A stretch of DNA of 64,000 nt from Shewanella psychrotolerans (lineage in GTDB: Bacteria; Pseudomonadota; Gammaproteobacteria; Enterobacterales; Shewanellaceae), in NCBI RefSeq assembly GCF_019457595.1, contig NZ_CP080419.1, positions 310,001-374,000 on the forward strand. Direction: 5' to 3'. Of the stretch, positions 36,601 to 44,881 are shown piece by piece; the stretch's first letter is position 1, and each line of letters starts with the position of its first letter. The notes beneath the pieces are model-generated. The model was not told where the DNA came from. It saw only the letters and a list, made by a program, of their open reading frames with translations, and ran no database searches. The translations under genes and the position numbers were made by a program.

Positions 36601-37399
36601 AATTAGTATCAAGTTGTTGTTTATAATAATTTTCAAGATCTCGAGTCAGCTGGCGAGCCATTTTGGCCTCTCCATCCGATTGAGAATGATACCTGATATG
36701 TTCGATAGTTTCGCCTACTTCGACATTCATGCCGATGGTTTGGCGAGGGATCTCATACCAAGGTTGTTGTTTGGTCAAGCCTACGGCATTAGTCCGCAGT
36801 ACGACCGGAATAAGGTCTGTTTGGGTTCGCAGTGCGATATTGGCCGCGCCGCGGGCAAAGTCATTAATGACAGCATTAATATGGGTGCGGGTACCCTCAG
36901 GAAAAATGATCAGATTGGTTCCCTGTGCTAAGACTCCTTTACAGTCGCTTAATAACAGATCTGCACCGCGATTAGGAATATAGCCTGCCGATGAGACGAC
37001 TCCGCGCATAAAAGGATTACGCCATAACCCTTGTTTGACGATACAGCCGACATTGGGCATCAGACTGATTAACACCACAACATCGACCAAGGTTGGATGA
37101 TTGGCAATAATCACCTTTCCTTTGGCTGTGGCTAATCTTTCTAAGTGTTGAGTACGGACTTGTATTACACCTGCCCAAGTAAGCATGCCAACAAAACCAC
37201 GAAACATACGATGCACGGTTCGCTGCGCTCTGGCGACTTTTGCTTGTGGCGTTCCAGGCCAAAGTCTGAGCAGCGGCAATAGGGTGAGCGAAATGAATAA
37301 GCCGCCTAGTCCAAAAACGATGTAACAGCTGACACCACCAAGCCAACGAGGAATATAGGCAATCCCGGTTAAGCGTTTTGTCGCCTTAGCCTTAGCCAT
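36578..37399 (-). CDS. PlsC-like lysophospholipid acyltransferase of the aryl-polyene cluster
   Basis: A 273-residue membrane acyltransferase with the NHPTLVD (HX4D) and FPEGTR motifs and two N-terminal hydrophobic helices. APE clusters usually contain one such enzyme (ApeD in the naming I recall), thought to acylate the lipid anchor of the polyene. The ATG at 37399 overlaps the upstream ketosynthase-like gene by eight bases. Confidence 0.88.
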   Translation of the reverse strand: MAKAKATKRLTGIAYIPRWLGGVSCYIVFGLGGLFISLTLLPLLRLWPGTPQAKVARAQRTVHRMFRGFVGMLTWAGVIQVRTQHLERLATAKGKVIIANHPTLVDVVVLISLMPNVGCIVKQGLWRNPFMRGVVSSAGYIPNRGADLLLSDCKGVLAQGTNLIIFPEGTRTHINAVINDFARGAANIALRTQTDLIPVVLRTNAVGLTKQQPWYEIPRQTIGMNVEVGETIEHIRYHSQSDGEAKMARQLTRDLENYYKQQLDTNYELTKQN

Positions 37400-38129
37400 G
37401 AGTGATGTGCCATACAAATTGGTTTAGCTGGCCGCAAAGGTTTTGCTGACTGGCGATCGCGTGTAATAACTGGCCGTAGCAGATAGGCTCGACTGTGGCC
37501 AATTGCGCTGCCGTTGGCTGTGTTTCTAGGCTTAGTGTTAATTTAAGCTCTTGGCCGTGCTTGGGCAGTGTTAGTTGCAGTGCAAGGGCGATTGGTAGCT
37601 CGGGTTCATCGGTGAACTCTTTATAAATGTCAGCTACTGGCTCATCGCCAAACACCAATAACAGATCGCTGTTGTCTTCGCTGAGTTGGCCATAAGCTTC
37701 TATGAGGGCTTGTGCTAACGTGGTTTCACCTGCAGCAATCGATGTCGATGGTGAACGGTTATTGGTCAAAATACTGAAGATACCACTGGCAGTATTGTGT
37801 ACCGACTGACTAAACCCAATAGGTGATATGGGTTGCTCTCGCACGATATCTTGCAATAAATCGACGGTACGATTTAACTCTCCATGGCGTGAAGCGAAAA
37901 TAGTGCGGCAGTTCGCAGGGGCATGACATTGGAAAGCGACTTCAAGCAACATCTTGGTTAACTTGCTATAGCGGCGGCGCTGCATAGCGGGTACTTGTGG
38001 AAGCTTCGGTACTAAGGCTTGGTTATCTTGCCCCTCAATTAGCTTATTGGGCCATTGTTGCCAATCTGCGATCTTTTGATAGATAGGGGACCAGGCGCCC
38101 GAAGATTGAATGCCAAAGATTAACTGCAC
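37392..38129 (-). CDS. apeC: chain-length-factor-like ketosynthase (ApeC-like)
   Basis: A 245-residue protein of the short N-terminal-type ketosynthase family. It retains the fold elements (SQSVHNTASGIFSILTNN and LLLVFGDEP) but lacks a cysteine in the nucleophile region and is only half the length of a true ketosynthase. In characterised APE systems this protein pairs with ApeO and sets chain length. The GTG at 38129 has GAGG seven bases upstream; a TTG 15 codons earlier is less likely. It is the first gene of the cluster. Confidence 0.82.
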   Translation of the reverse strand: MQLIFGIQSSGAWSPIYQKIADWQQWPNKLIEGQDNQALVPKLPQVPAMQRRRYSKLTKMLLEVAFQCHAPANCRTIFASRHGELNRTVDLLQDIVREQPISPIGFSQSVHNTASGIFSILTNNRSPSTSIAAGETTLAQALIEAYGQLSEDNSDLLLVFGDEPVADIYKEFTDEPELPIALALQLTLPKHGQELKLTLSLETQPTAAQLATVEPICYGQLLHAIASQQNLCGQLNQFVWHITHG

Positions 38130-38284
38130 AACTTTGCCTCTGCAAACAGTATAAACTGCCGTTTTCCATAACAATTAGGTTGAACCCGTTAATGATGGTA
38201 AACGGGGCTGGTATTGTACACCTAAGTGTGGAAGGAAAGCACTCTTTGTGCTGCTAAGATGTTGCAATTATCAAACATACAACT
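38130..38284 (-). promoter_or_regulatory. presumed promoter region of the aryl-polyene operon
   Basis: This non-coding stretch precedes the first of 18 same-strand genes with no internal terminator seen, so it should hold the main promoter. It lies directly behind the terminator of the DUF3014 gene. I see no clear operator. Confidence 0.45.
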
Positions 38285-38310
38285 AAAAAACCGCCCTAGA
38301 GGCGGTTTTC
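38284..38310 (-). terminator. terminator after the DUF3014 gene
   Basis: The stem AAACCGCC/GGCGGTTT with a short loop lies 15 bases past the stop codon at 38324. On the minus strand it is followed by a run of six Ts, a strong rho-independent terminator that insulates the aryl-polyene operon. Confidence 0.9.
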
Positions 38311-38323
38311 TGTGGTGTAGGGC

Positions 38324-39190
38324 TCACTTAAGTTGCTTTTTTAACTTACGCAGAGCTGCCTTAACTTTCTTACTGTTTTCTGGCCCCATGCGGATCATTA
38401 GCTTTTGCGCATTAGGGAGGGCTTCAAGCTCGGGATCGACAAACTTGTAGTTTACACTGACACTATTGAGTTCGATTGCTTGCTCGATTATCGGTGCAGC
38501 TAACATCACATCGATAGCTTCAATGATACGGTCATTGAAGCTCATATCGCCATACCCGAGTTCATCGAACGCTTCGCTCATCAGTGGTGTTAACTGCTTA
38601 TAAGTGGTTGCCAATTGTTGTTCATCTAAATTGCTAACAAAGTCTGCATACAGATCGTATCTATGATAGCTGTCAGGATTGAGGTAGGTCTTATTGGTGA
38701 CATCAGATACGGTAAACTGGCTGTTAGGCGCTTTAAGTGGACTCATTTTGCGCGTCAACTCACCTTGAGCGAGATTATCAACGAAGACCACGAAATGACG
38801 CACTATATCTTTTTCGACCAATATAGGATCTATTTTCATTCCATTCGCGACGTCTAAGGTCTTCTCTTTGACATATTCATCACTTTCTGCCAAAGCGGGG
38901 ATAGGTGCGACCTGAGGTTGCACCACTTCTACTGGTTCTGGTGCTTCTGGCTCGGCAATTATCTCGGGTTCAGGTATGTTAGCATCGGTTGTTAATGGTT
39001 CTTCCGGTAAGATTTCAGGTAGCGTTACTGGCACAGCAACCTCAGGCTCAGGCTGTCTATCTTCGCCATCTAATAGATAATAGGCCCCGCCAGCGATCAT
39101 CAGCAAGATGACGGCAACGGCAATTGTTAATGCGCTAGCACCACCACGTTTTTCCTGCGGTGCGATTCTATCTTCTTGACTAACTTGCAT
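38324..39190 (-). CDS. DUF3014 membrane-anchored protein
   Basis: A 288-residue protein with a cytoplasmic N-terminus, one membrane segment (about residues 21-40) and a long Pro/Glu-rich linker (residues 45-100). The C-terminal domain has RHFVVFVDNLAQGEL and a YxRYDLYADF-like block, matching DUF3014. The location is predicted periplasmic and the function is unknown. Confidence 0.82.
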   Translation of the reverse strand: MQVSQEDRIAPQEKRGGASALTIAVAVILLMIAGGAYYLLDGEDRQPEPEVAVPVTLPEILPEEPLTTDANIPEPEIIAEPEAPEPVEVVQPQVAPIPALAESDEYVKEKTLDVANGMKIDPILVEKDIVRHFVVFVDNLAQGELTRKMSPLKAPNSQFTVSDVTNKTYLNPDSYHRYDLYADFVSNLDEQQLATTYKQLTPLMSEAFDELGYGDMSFNDRIIEAIDVMLAAPIIEQAIELNSVSVNYKFVDPELEALPNAQKLMIRMGPENSKKVKAALRKLKKQLK

Positions 39191-39332
39191 GAAAGTTCCT
39201 TGAAAAGCTGGTATTTACGGAGGGCAACCTTAATGGCCTTCCTCCATTCTGCAAAATTAACTCGACTTGTCTAGTGAAGTTGGCTGAAATAAAAAATAAT
39301 TAACCTGATATGAGAGTTTATTCAGTCAAAGA

Positions 39333-41408
39333 TCAGGCTTGTACATATTGTTGTCGCTCGCCTAGCCAGCGCATTATGATGGCATCGACATTATCTGGCG
39401 CTTGCTGCATAACGTGTTGCGCGAGTTTTTGGATGTGGGGAATAAGCGCTTGGTCACGAATAAGATCAGCGATTTTCATATCCGCAATGCCCGTCTGTTT
39501 GGTGCCTAACACCTCACCCGGCCCTCTGATTTCTAAATCCTTTTGTGCAATAACAAATCCATCGTTGCTATCTCTAAGCACACCCAACCGTTTGGTGGCA
39601 GTATGGGAAAGCGGCGCTTTATACATGAGTACACAGTGACTGGCAATGGCTCCTCGACCGACTCGCCCCCTGAGTTGATGCAGCTGCGCTAAACCAAGGC
39701 GCTCCGGGTTTTCGATAATCATCAGGCTCGCGTTGGGGACATCAACACCAACCTCAATGACGGTTGTCGCCACTAATAGGTGAATCTTTCCTGCTTTAAA
39801 ATCAGCCATAATGGTTTGTTTTTCGGCAGGTTTCATTCGTCCATGCACTAAGCCAATGGATAATTCTGGCAATTGTTGTTTTAGCTCTTCGGCGGTATCT
39901 TCAGCGGCTTGGCACTCCAATACTTCAGATTCTTCGATGAGGGTACAGACCCAATAAGCTTGCCTATTATCATGTAATGCAGCTTGGCGTACGCGCTCAA
40001 TGACTTCGGAGCGCCTGCTGTCAGACACAGCGACGGTAGTTACAGGTGTTCGTCCAGGTGGCAGTTCATCGATAATGGAGGTATCGAGATCCGCATAGGC
40101 TGTCATCGCTAAGGTGCGAGGAATAGGGGTTGCCGTCATGATCAATTGATGAGGATGGAAGCCTTGATTAATGCCTTTTTCCCGCAGCCCTAATCGTTGA
40201 TGGACACCAAATCTGTGTTGCTCATCGATAATAATGAGTGCCAGTTTATTAAATTCCACTTGCTCCTGGAAAATTGCATGGGTGCCAATCACAATGTGAG
40301 CCTCACCGCTTTTGATCTGCGCTAATGATTGGCTGCGAGCCTTACCTTTAAGTTTACCCGCTAGCCAGCCAACGGTTAACCCAAGTGGTTCAAACCAAGC
40401 AGCGAAATTAGTCGCGTGTTGTTCTGCCAGCAGCTCTGTCGGGGCCATCATTGCAACTTGATAGCCACTTTCTATGGCTTGCAGTGCGGCTAATGCGGCC
40501 ACTAATGTTTTACCTGAGCCTACATCGCCCTGCACCAAGCGCATCATAGGATGGTTTAACCCTAAATCGGCAGTGATATCGGCAACAACTCGCTGTTGTG
40601 CCCCTGTTGGCCTAAAAGGCAGAGATGCGAGAAACGGATTAAGCAGTTGGCCGGTGGCTGTCATCGAGACTGCCGCGTCATGATTACTGCGCTGTCTCAG
40701 TTTTAACATGCTGAGGTTATGGGCGAGCAGCTCTTCTTGGATCAATCTTTGTTGCGCTGGATGAGTGCCTTGATCTAGTTCATAGAGGGCGACGCCAATC
40801 GGTGGGCGATGCAATAGTTGCAGCGCGTCATTTAGCGACATCTGATTTGGCTGCAGCTGAGGTGGTAATAGCTCTTTTAGTGCACCATGGGCTAATAACG
40901 CGAGTGCTTGGTCGGTAAGCTTTATCCAACTGGCCTGTTTAAGCCCTTCTGTCGTGGGATAGATTGGCGTTAAGGTTTCACTCAAGTTTAGATCACTGTC
41001 GGTGTGAAGCACCTTGTACTCTGGATGAATAATTTCTGGATGATGTTTGCCGCGGCGCACTTCGCCATAGGCTCTAATCGTAGCACCATTTTCTAGGCCG
41101 TTGCGCTGCGCAACCGAGAAATTAAAGAAGCGTAGCGTCATCATGCCCGTATCATCTCTCACTGTGCAGGTGAGCATGCGCTTACGCCCCTGAATAATTT
41201 GTGATGATTGAATCGTGGCTTCTATGGTGCCATAGCTGCCAGGGGAGAGCGCGGCTATCGGGTATATTTGGGTGCGATCTTCGTAGCGTAGTGGTAGATG
41301 AAACAGCAGGTCTTGGACTGTTTTTATGCCGAGCTTTTCTAGTCGTTGCGCCATTTTGGTCGCTACGCCTTTTAGCTCAGTTACAGCCATAAGATCGAGT
41401 CTATCCAC
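39333..41408 (-). CDS. recG: ATP-dependent DNA helicase RecG
   Basis: A 691-residue superfamily 2 helicase of full RecG length. It has the N-terminal wedge/OB domain, Walker A GDVGSGKT near residue 296, the DEQH box (IIIDEQHRFG), and QLRGRVGRG (motif VI). RecG remodels stalled forks and branched recombination intermediates. It follows the trmH-spoT region in the order usual for gammaproteobacteria, although an acyl-CoA ligase intervenes here. Confidence 0.97.
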   Translation of the reverse strand: MDRLDLMAVTELKGVATKMAQRLEKLGIKTVQDLLFHLPLRYEDRTQIYPIAALSPGSYGTIEATIQSSQIIQGRKRMLTCTVRDDTGMMTLRFFNFSVAQRNGLENGATIRAYGEVRRGKHHPEIIHPEYKVLHTDSDLNLSETLTPIYPTTEGLKQASWIKLTDQALALLAHGALKELLPPQLQPNQMSLNDALQLLHRPPIGVALYELDQGTHPAQQRLIQEELLAHNLSMLKLRQRSNHDAAVSMTATGQLLNPFLASLPFRPTGAQQRVVADITADLGLNHPMMRLVQGDVGSGKTLVAALAALQAIESGYQVAMMAPTELLAEQHATNFAAWFEPLGLTVGWLAGKLKGKARSQSLAQIKSGEAHIVIGTHAIFQEQVEFNKLALIIIDEQHRFGVHQRLGLREKGINQGFHPHQLIMTATPIPRTLAMTAYADLDTSIIDELPPGRTPVTTVAVSDSRRSEVIERVRQAALHDNRQAYWVCTLIEESEVLECQAAEDTAEELKQQLPELSIGLVHGRMKPAEKQTIMADFKAGKIHLLVATTVIEVGVDVPNASLMIIENPERLGLAQLHQLRGRVGRGAIASHCVLMYKAPLSHTATKRLGVLRDSNDGFVIAQKDLEIRGPGEVLGTKQTGIADMKIADLIRDQALIPHIQKLAQHVMQQAPDNVDAIIMRWLGERQQYVQA

Positions 41409-41660
41409 GCTTTATACCTATTTGATTAATTGAGTCATTTAGAAGTTAGATAACTCAATTACTGTAAATATATACATATATTATCAGAGTTTTGTGTGAA
41501 CGCAATCTTGCCACAATTACCCGCGGTTTACTTTACGGGTTGAGGCTATAGCCATTCCTTTTAACAGCCAGCGAGGGTAGGCTTTCGGCGTTCTTTAGCA
41601 ACCCAATTTTGCTATATAGAGAGTAAATTTTGTTGACCCAAATAGCCACCCAAATAAAAA
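41409..41660. other. AT-rich intergenic region
   Basis: About 250 bases between recG and the acyl-CoA ligase terminator. It contains a TATATACATATATTAT stretch and should hold the recG promoter. I see no gene or RNA in it. Confidence 0.4.
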
Positions 41661-41685
41661 GGGCACGTATAAAAACGTGCCCTCT
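41655..41685 (-). terminator. terminator after the acyl-CoA ligase gene
   Basis: The perfect stem GGGCACGT/ACGTGCCC with a six-base loop lies about 20 bases past the stop codon and is followed on the minus strand by TTTTTATTTG. Confidence 0.9.
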
Positions 41686-41702
41686 AGATAGATGAATTGA
41701 GC

Positions 41703-43361
41703 TCACTCTATCTCATCTTCCCAGCGCACCTTGCCACCACGAATGCCATCGACCTTTGCACTAAATCTGGCTTCTAATACGTGACGCTTAATTTTTAGTG
41801 TTGGTGTTAGCACATCGTTCTCGACATCCCAAGCTTCACTGACCACGACAATGGCATCGACAGTTTCATGAGACTCTAGGTTCGGATTAATGCTGTCTAA
41901 GGTTGCCTTTAGTGAGGTGCGAACCTCTTCTCGCGGCTGCAATGCTGCGCCTTCAGATAGCTGCACCAGTGCGATAGGGTGAGGCAAGCCTGAGCCGATA
42001 ATACAAATGAGTTCGACATGAGGATCTTGTGCCAATTTACGTTCAATTGGCACTGGGGCGATATATTTACCTTTTGAGGTTTTAAAGTTGTCTTTTACTC
42101 GGCCAGTGATGGTGACGCAGCCATCGCTATCGATGGAACATAGATCGCCGGTATGGAAAAAACCATCTTCGTCAAAACAGGCTTCAGTTGCTTCAGGTTG
42201 TTTGTAGTAGCCTTGCATCAGACCAGGGCTCTTAACTAATAGCTCACCCGTCTCAGCGACTTTAATCTCGCATCCCTCAATAGCATGACCAACGGTACCA
42301 ATTTTACGAGCATCGAAAGGATGGTTAATAATTGAGTAGGCACTGTTTTCTGTCATGCCCCAAGCTTCACTGATGTTGAGGCCAATTTTATGGTACCAAG
42401 CGATCAGTGATGGTGGGATTGGAGCGGAGCCTGATCCCAGCAGGTGACAATGTTCTAGTCCTAAACCTTGGTGGATCTTCTTTTTCACTATGCCGCTAAT
42501 AATTGGTAACTTGAGCAGGAAGTTAAGTTTGGCATAACCAATCTTATCGATGATATTTTTCTGGAATAGGCTCCACAGCCTAGGCACGGAGAAAAACACC
42601 GTGGGCTGTGCACGCTGGACATCAGCAATAAAGCTGTCGAGGCTCTCGACAAAGGCAACGCTGCTACCGGAATAGAAAGAGGAGCCTTCTATCGCAACAC
42701 GCTCGGTAATATGAGCCAGTGGTAGGTATGATAATAAGCGGTCTTTGCTATCGGTTTTTAGATCGCGAACGACGGCTTTACAGGTCCAGGCATAGCTGTT
42801 GAATGTTTGCATTGCTCCTTTTGGTTTACCTGTAGAACCTGAGGTATAGATAATGGTCATTATCTGTTCGGATGTAGGCGCAGGGGCATCAACCAGTGGT
42901 TGACCAAGGTTAAGTAAGGTATCCCATTGGTATTGTGCTGGCATGGTGTCGTAGGGCATCGCCATTCTGAGAATATCTCCCCCAACGCCAGCCTCTTGGT
43001 CGGCCCAATAATCTAACTTACCGATAAAAATGGCTTTAGCTTCGCTGTGCTCAAGCACATAGCGTATGGTGTCGGCATTTGCAGTGGGGTAAATCGGCAC
43101 ACTGATATAACCACCATGCATTAAAGCAAGATCGGTAATAAACCATTCGGCACAATTTTTCGATAGTACTGCGATTTTATCGCCAGGCTTTAATCCTAAG
43201 TGACGCAGGCCGCCAGCGAGCTGTTGCATTTTTTGTTGTACTGCACGCCAGCTAAAATCAACATATTGGCCATTAATCGGTTGTCTCAGGTAGGTGTTGT
43301 CTCCATATTGCTCGACCCAATGCTGCAACATGTCGACTGGAGATTTAAATAATGAGTCCAT
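41703..43361 (-). CDS. long-chain fatty-acid--CoA ligase (AMP-binding)
   Basis: A 552-residue adenylate-forming enzyme. IIYTSGSTGKPKGAM is the A3 motif, GMTENSA the A5 motif, and GDLCSIDSDGCVTITGRVKDNFKTSKGKYI the A7-A8 hinge region with its G-R-x-K-D. The overall form is that of the FAA1/FadD15-type long-chain acyl-CoA synthetases, not of classic FadD. It activates fatty acids to acyl-CoA for lipid synthesis or oxidation. It stands alone between recG and trmH. Confidence 0.9.
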   Translation of the reverse strand: MDSLFKSPVDMLQHWVEQYGDNTYLRQPINGQYVDFSWRAVQQKMQQLAGGLRHLGLKPGDKIAVLSKNCAEWFITDLALMHGGYISVPIYPTANADTIRYVLEHSEAKAIFIGKLDYWADQEAGVGGDILRMAMPYDTMPAQYQWDTLLNLGQPLVDAPAPTSEQIMTIIYTSGSTGKPKGAMQTFNSYAWTCKAVVRDLKTDSKDRLLSYLPLAHITERVAIEGSSFYSGSSVAFVESLDSFIADVQRAQPTVFFSVPRLWSLFQKNIIDKIGYAKLNFLLKLPIISGIVKKKIHQGLGLEHCHLLGSGSAPIPPSLIAWYHKIGLNISEAWGMTENSAYSIINHPFDARKIGTVGHAIEGCEIKVAETGELLVKSPGLMQGYYKQPEATEACFDEDGFFHTGDLCSIDSDGCVTITGRVKDNFKTSKGKYIAPVPIERKLAQDPHVELICIIGSGLPHPIALVQLSEGAALQPREEVRTSLKATLDSINPNLESHETVDAIVVVSEAWDVENDVLTPTLKIKRHVLEARFSAKVDGIRGGKVRWEDEIE

Positions 43362-43622
43362 CTGCTATTCCATAATTATTCTTAGTGTTTAAGGAGACGC
43401 ATTGGCTTGCTTATTTAACCTGGCTTAAGAAAAGGGCGCGAATATATCTTTGTCTCTATCCGCCAATCTCAATTAACCCCCATTAATGAGCATTGCGGCC
43501 TTTCCTTAGCGCTGGTTAGATCTATATGCGTACATTTGAGTATGGCGAATAATGTGATCTATGACAATTGTTTTGCCCGAATAATAGACGATTTGTCATA
43601 GATTTGGATGTGATGTTGCAGA
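43362..43622. other. intergenic region between the acyl-CoA ligase gene and the trmH terminator
   Basis: About 260 bases that should hold the promoter of the acyl-CoA ligase gene. A CATTAA...TTAATG inverted repeat around 43479-43490 is short and may be chance. I see no gene here. Confidence 0.35.
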
Positions 43623-43651
43623 AATAAAGCGTGCTAATTACACGCTTTATT
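43623..43651 (-). terminator. terminator after trmH
   Basis: An 11-base perfect stem AATAAAGCGTG/CACGCTTTATT with a seven-base loop lies about 15 bases past the trmH stop codon. Confidence 0.75.
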
Positions 43652-43665
43652 ATCTGTTTAAAACG

Positions 43666-44364
43666 TTAAGCTTGTGCTTGAGGATCGGGTTCACGCATCC
43701 GTTGCCACCAGGTTTCATCTGCTAGGATCTGGCCTTGGTCGTCAATTTGCGGATAGGGAATATTTTTACGGCGACACGCTTTAGCATATATTGGGTGTCC
43801 CTGTTCAAACAGCATGGTCTGACAGTAGGTGTCATCTAATGTGCGTCGACCATATTTGCCCGCTTGCTCACGTTGACGTTGAGCTTCGTACATAATGAGT
43901 GCCGATGCCACCGAAACATTAAGTGATTGCACCATACCTATCATAGGAATAATGATATGTTGATCGGCAATGGCCAATCCTTCATCACTGACGCCATCTC
44001 GTTCATTTCCCATGATCACGACTGTGGGTTTAGTGTAATCCACCTCGCGAAAATCCACCGCCGTCGGCGAAAAGTTAGTGGCTAACACCTGCATTCCTTG
44101 TGCCTTAAACTGCTCAGCTGCTTCGCTCATGTGATAGTGCTTGATGGTTTTAACCCACTGCTGGCTACCTGACGCCGTGTTACCCGATACGCGCATCTCG
44201 ATATCTGGCCATACCGCGTGAATTTGATGAATACCGACGGCGTCTGCCGTGCGGATAACCGCTGCGATATTATTGGTTTTATGAACTTTATCGAGGCAAA
44301 TCGTAAGATCGGTTTGGCGATTATCGAGCATTTGATTGATGCGGGCGAAGCGTTCAGGACTCAT
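43666..44364 (-). CDS. trmH: tRNA (guanosine(18)-2'-O)-methyltransferase
   Basis: A 232-residue SPOUT-fold methyltransferase of the TrmH (SpoU) type. The family motifs are visible: NIAAVIRTADAVG (motif 1), VVIMGNERDGVSDE (motif 2) and IPMIGMVQSLNVSVASALIM (motif 3, the knot). It methylates the ribose of G18 in the D-loop of a subset of tRNAs. It lies downstream of spoT as in E. coli, with ridA between. Confidence 0.95.
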   Translation of the reverse strand: MSPERFARINQMLDNRQTDLTICLDKVHKTNNIAAVIRTADAVGIHQIHAVWPDIEMRVSGNTASGSQQWVKTIKHYHMSEAAEQFKAQGMQVLATNFSPTAVDFREVDYTKPTVVIMGNERDGVSDEGLAIADQHIIIPMIGMVQSLNVSVASALIMYEAQRQREQAGKYGRRTLDDTYCQTMLFEQGHPIYAKACRRKNIPYPQIDDQGQILADETWWQRMREPDPQAQA

Positions 44365-44400
44365 GGTAATTAAGCTTTATTAGTGTGTTAAAAAAGAGAA

Positions 44401-44418
44401 AGGGCGCCTTAGCGCCCT
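44401..44418 (-). terminator. terminator after ridA
   Basis: A perfect stem AGGGCGC/GCGCCCT with a four-base loop lies about 18 bases past the ridA stop codon; on the minus strand a TTCTCTTTTTT run follows. Confidence 0.85.
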
Positions 44419-44435
44419 AATGCGGTGGGTTAGCC

Positions 44436-44819
44436 TTACAGCTCCATCACACCATCCATCTCAACTAAAGAATCTTTCGGCAATTGCTTAACACCAATCG
44501 CGGCACGAGCTGGATAGGGTTGCTCAAAGTAGCGCCCCATGATTTCGTTCACGGTAGCGAAATTGCTTAGATCGGTCATAAAGATATTTAACTTTACAAT
44601 ATCCTTAAGTGAACCGCCGGCAGCTTCACATACTGCGGTAAGGTTGTCGAAGACTTGCACGACTTGGGCTTCAAATTCGTCACTCACCATCTGCATAGTG
44701 GCAGGATCAAGTGGGATCTGACCTGATAGATATACTGTGCCACCAACTTTAACCGCTTGAGAATAAGTACCGATAGCTTGTGGGGCTTTGTCGGTCGCGA
44801 TGATAATCTTTTCTGCCAT
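44436..44819 (-). CDS. ridA: 2-iminobutanoate/2-iminopropanoate deaminase
   Basis: A 127-residue RidA protein of full length. The signature [19 protein letters not shown] near the C-terminus contains the arginine that binds the imine acid and the late glutamate. RidA hydrolyses reactive enamines and imines made by threonine dehydratase and prevents damage to PLP enzymes. It is 62 bases downstream of spoT. Confidence 0.95.
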   Translation of the reverse strand: MAEKIIIATDKAPQAIGTYSQAVKVGGTVYLSGQIPLDPATMQMVSDEFEAQVVQVFDNLTAVCEAAGGSLKDIVKLNIFMTDLSNFATVNEIMGRYFEQPYPARAAIGVKQLPKDSLVEMDGVMEL

Positions 44820-44881
44820 AACGATCTCTCTACTATTGTGATTAAGTCTATGTGATGAAGTATTGGGTGCTCATGATCGGA

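Noticed and set aside
41703..43361. classic fadD
   Set aside because: The protein is closer to the FAA1/FadD15-type long-chain synthetases, so I left the symbol empty.
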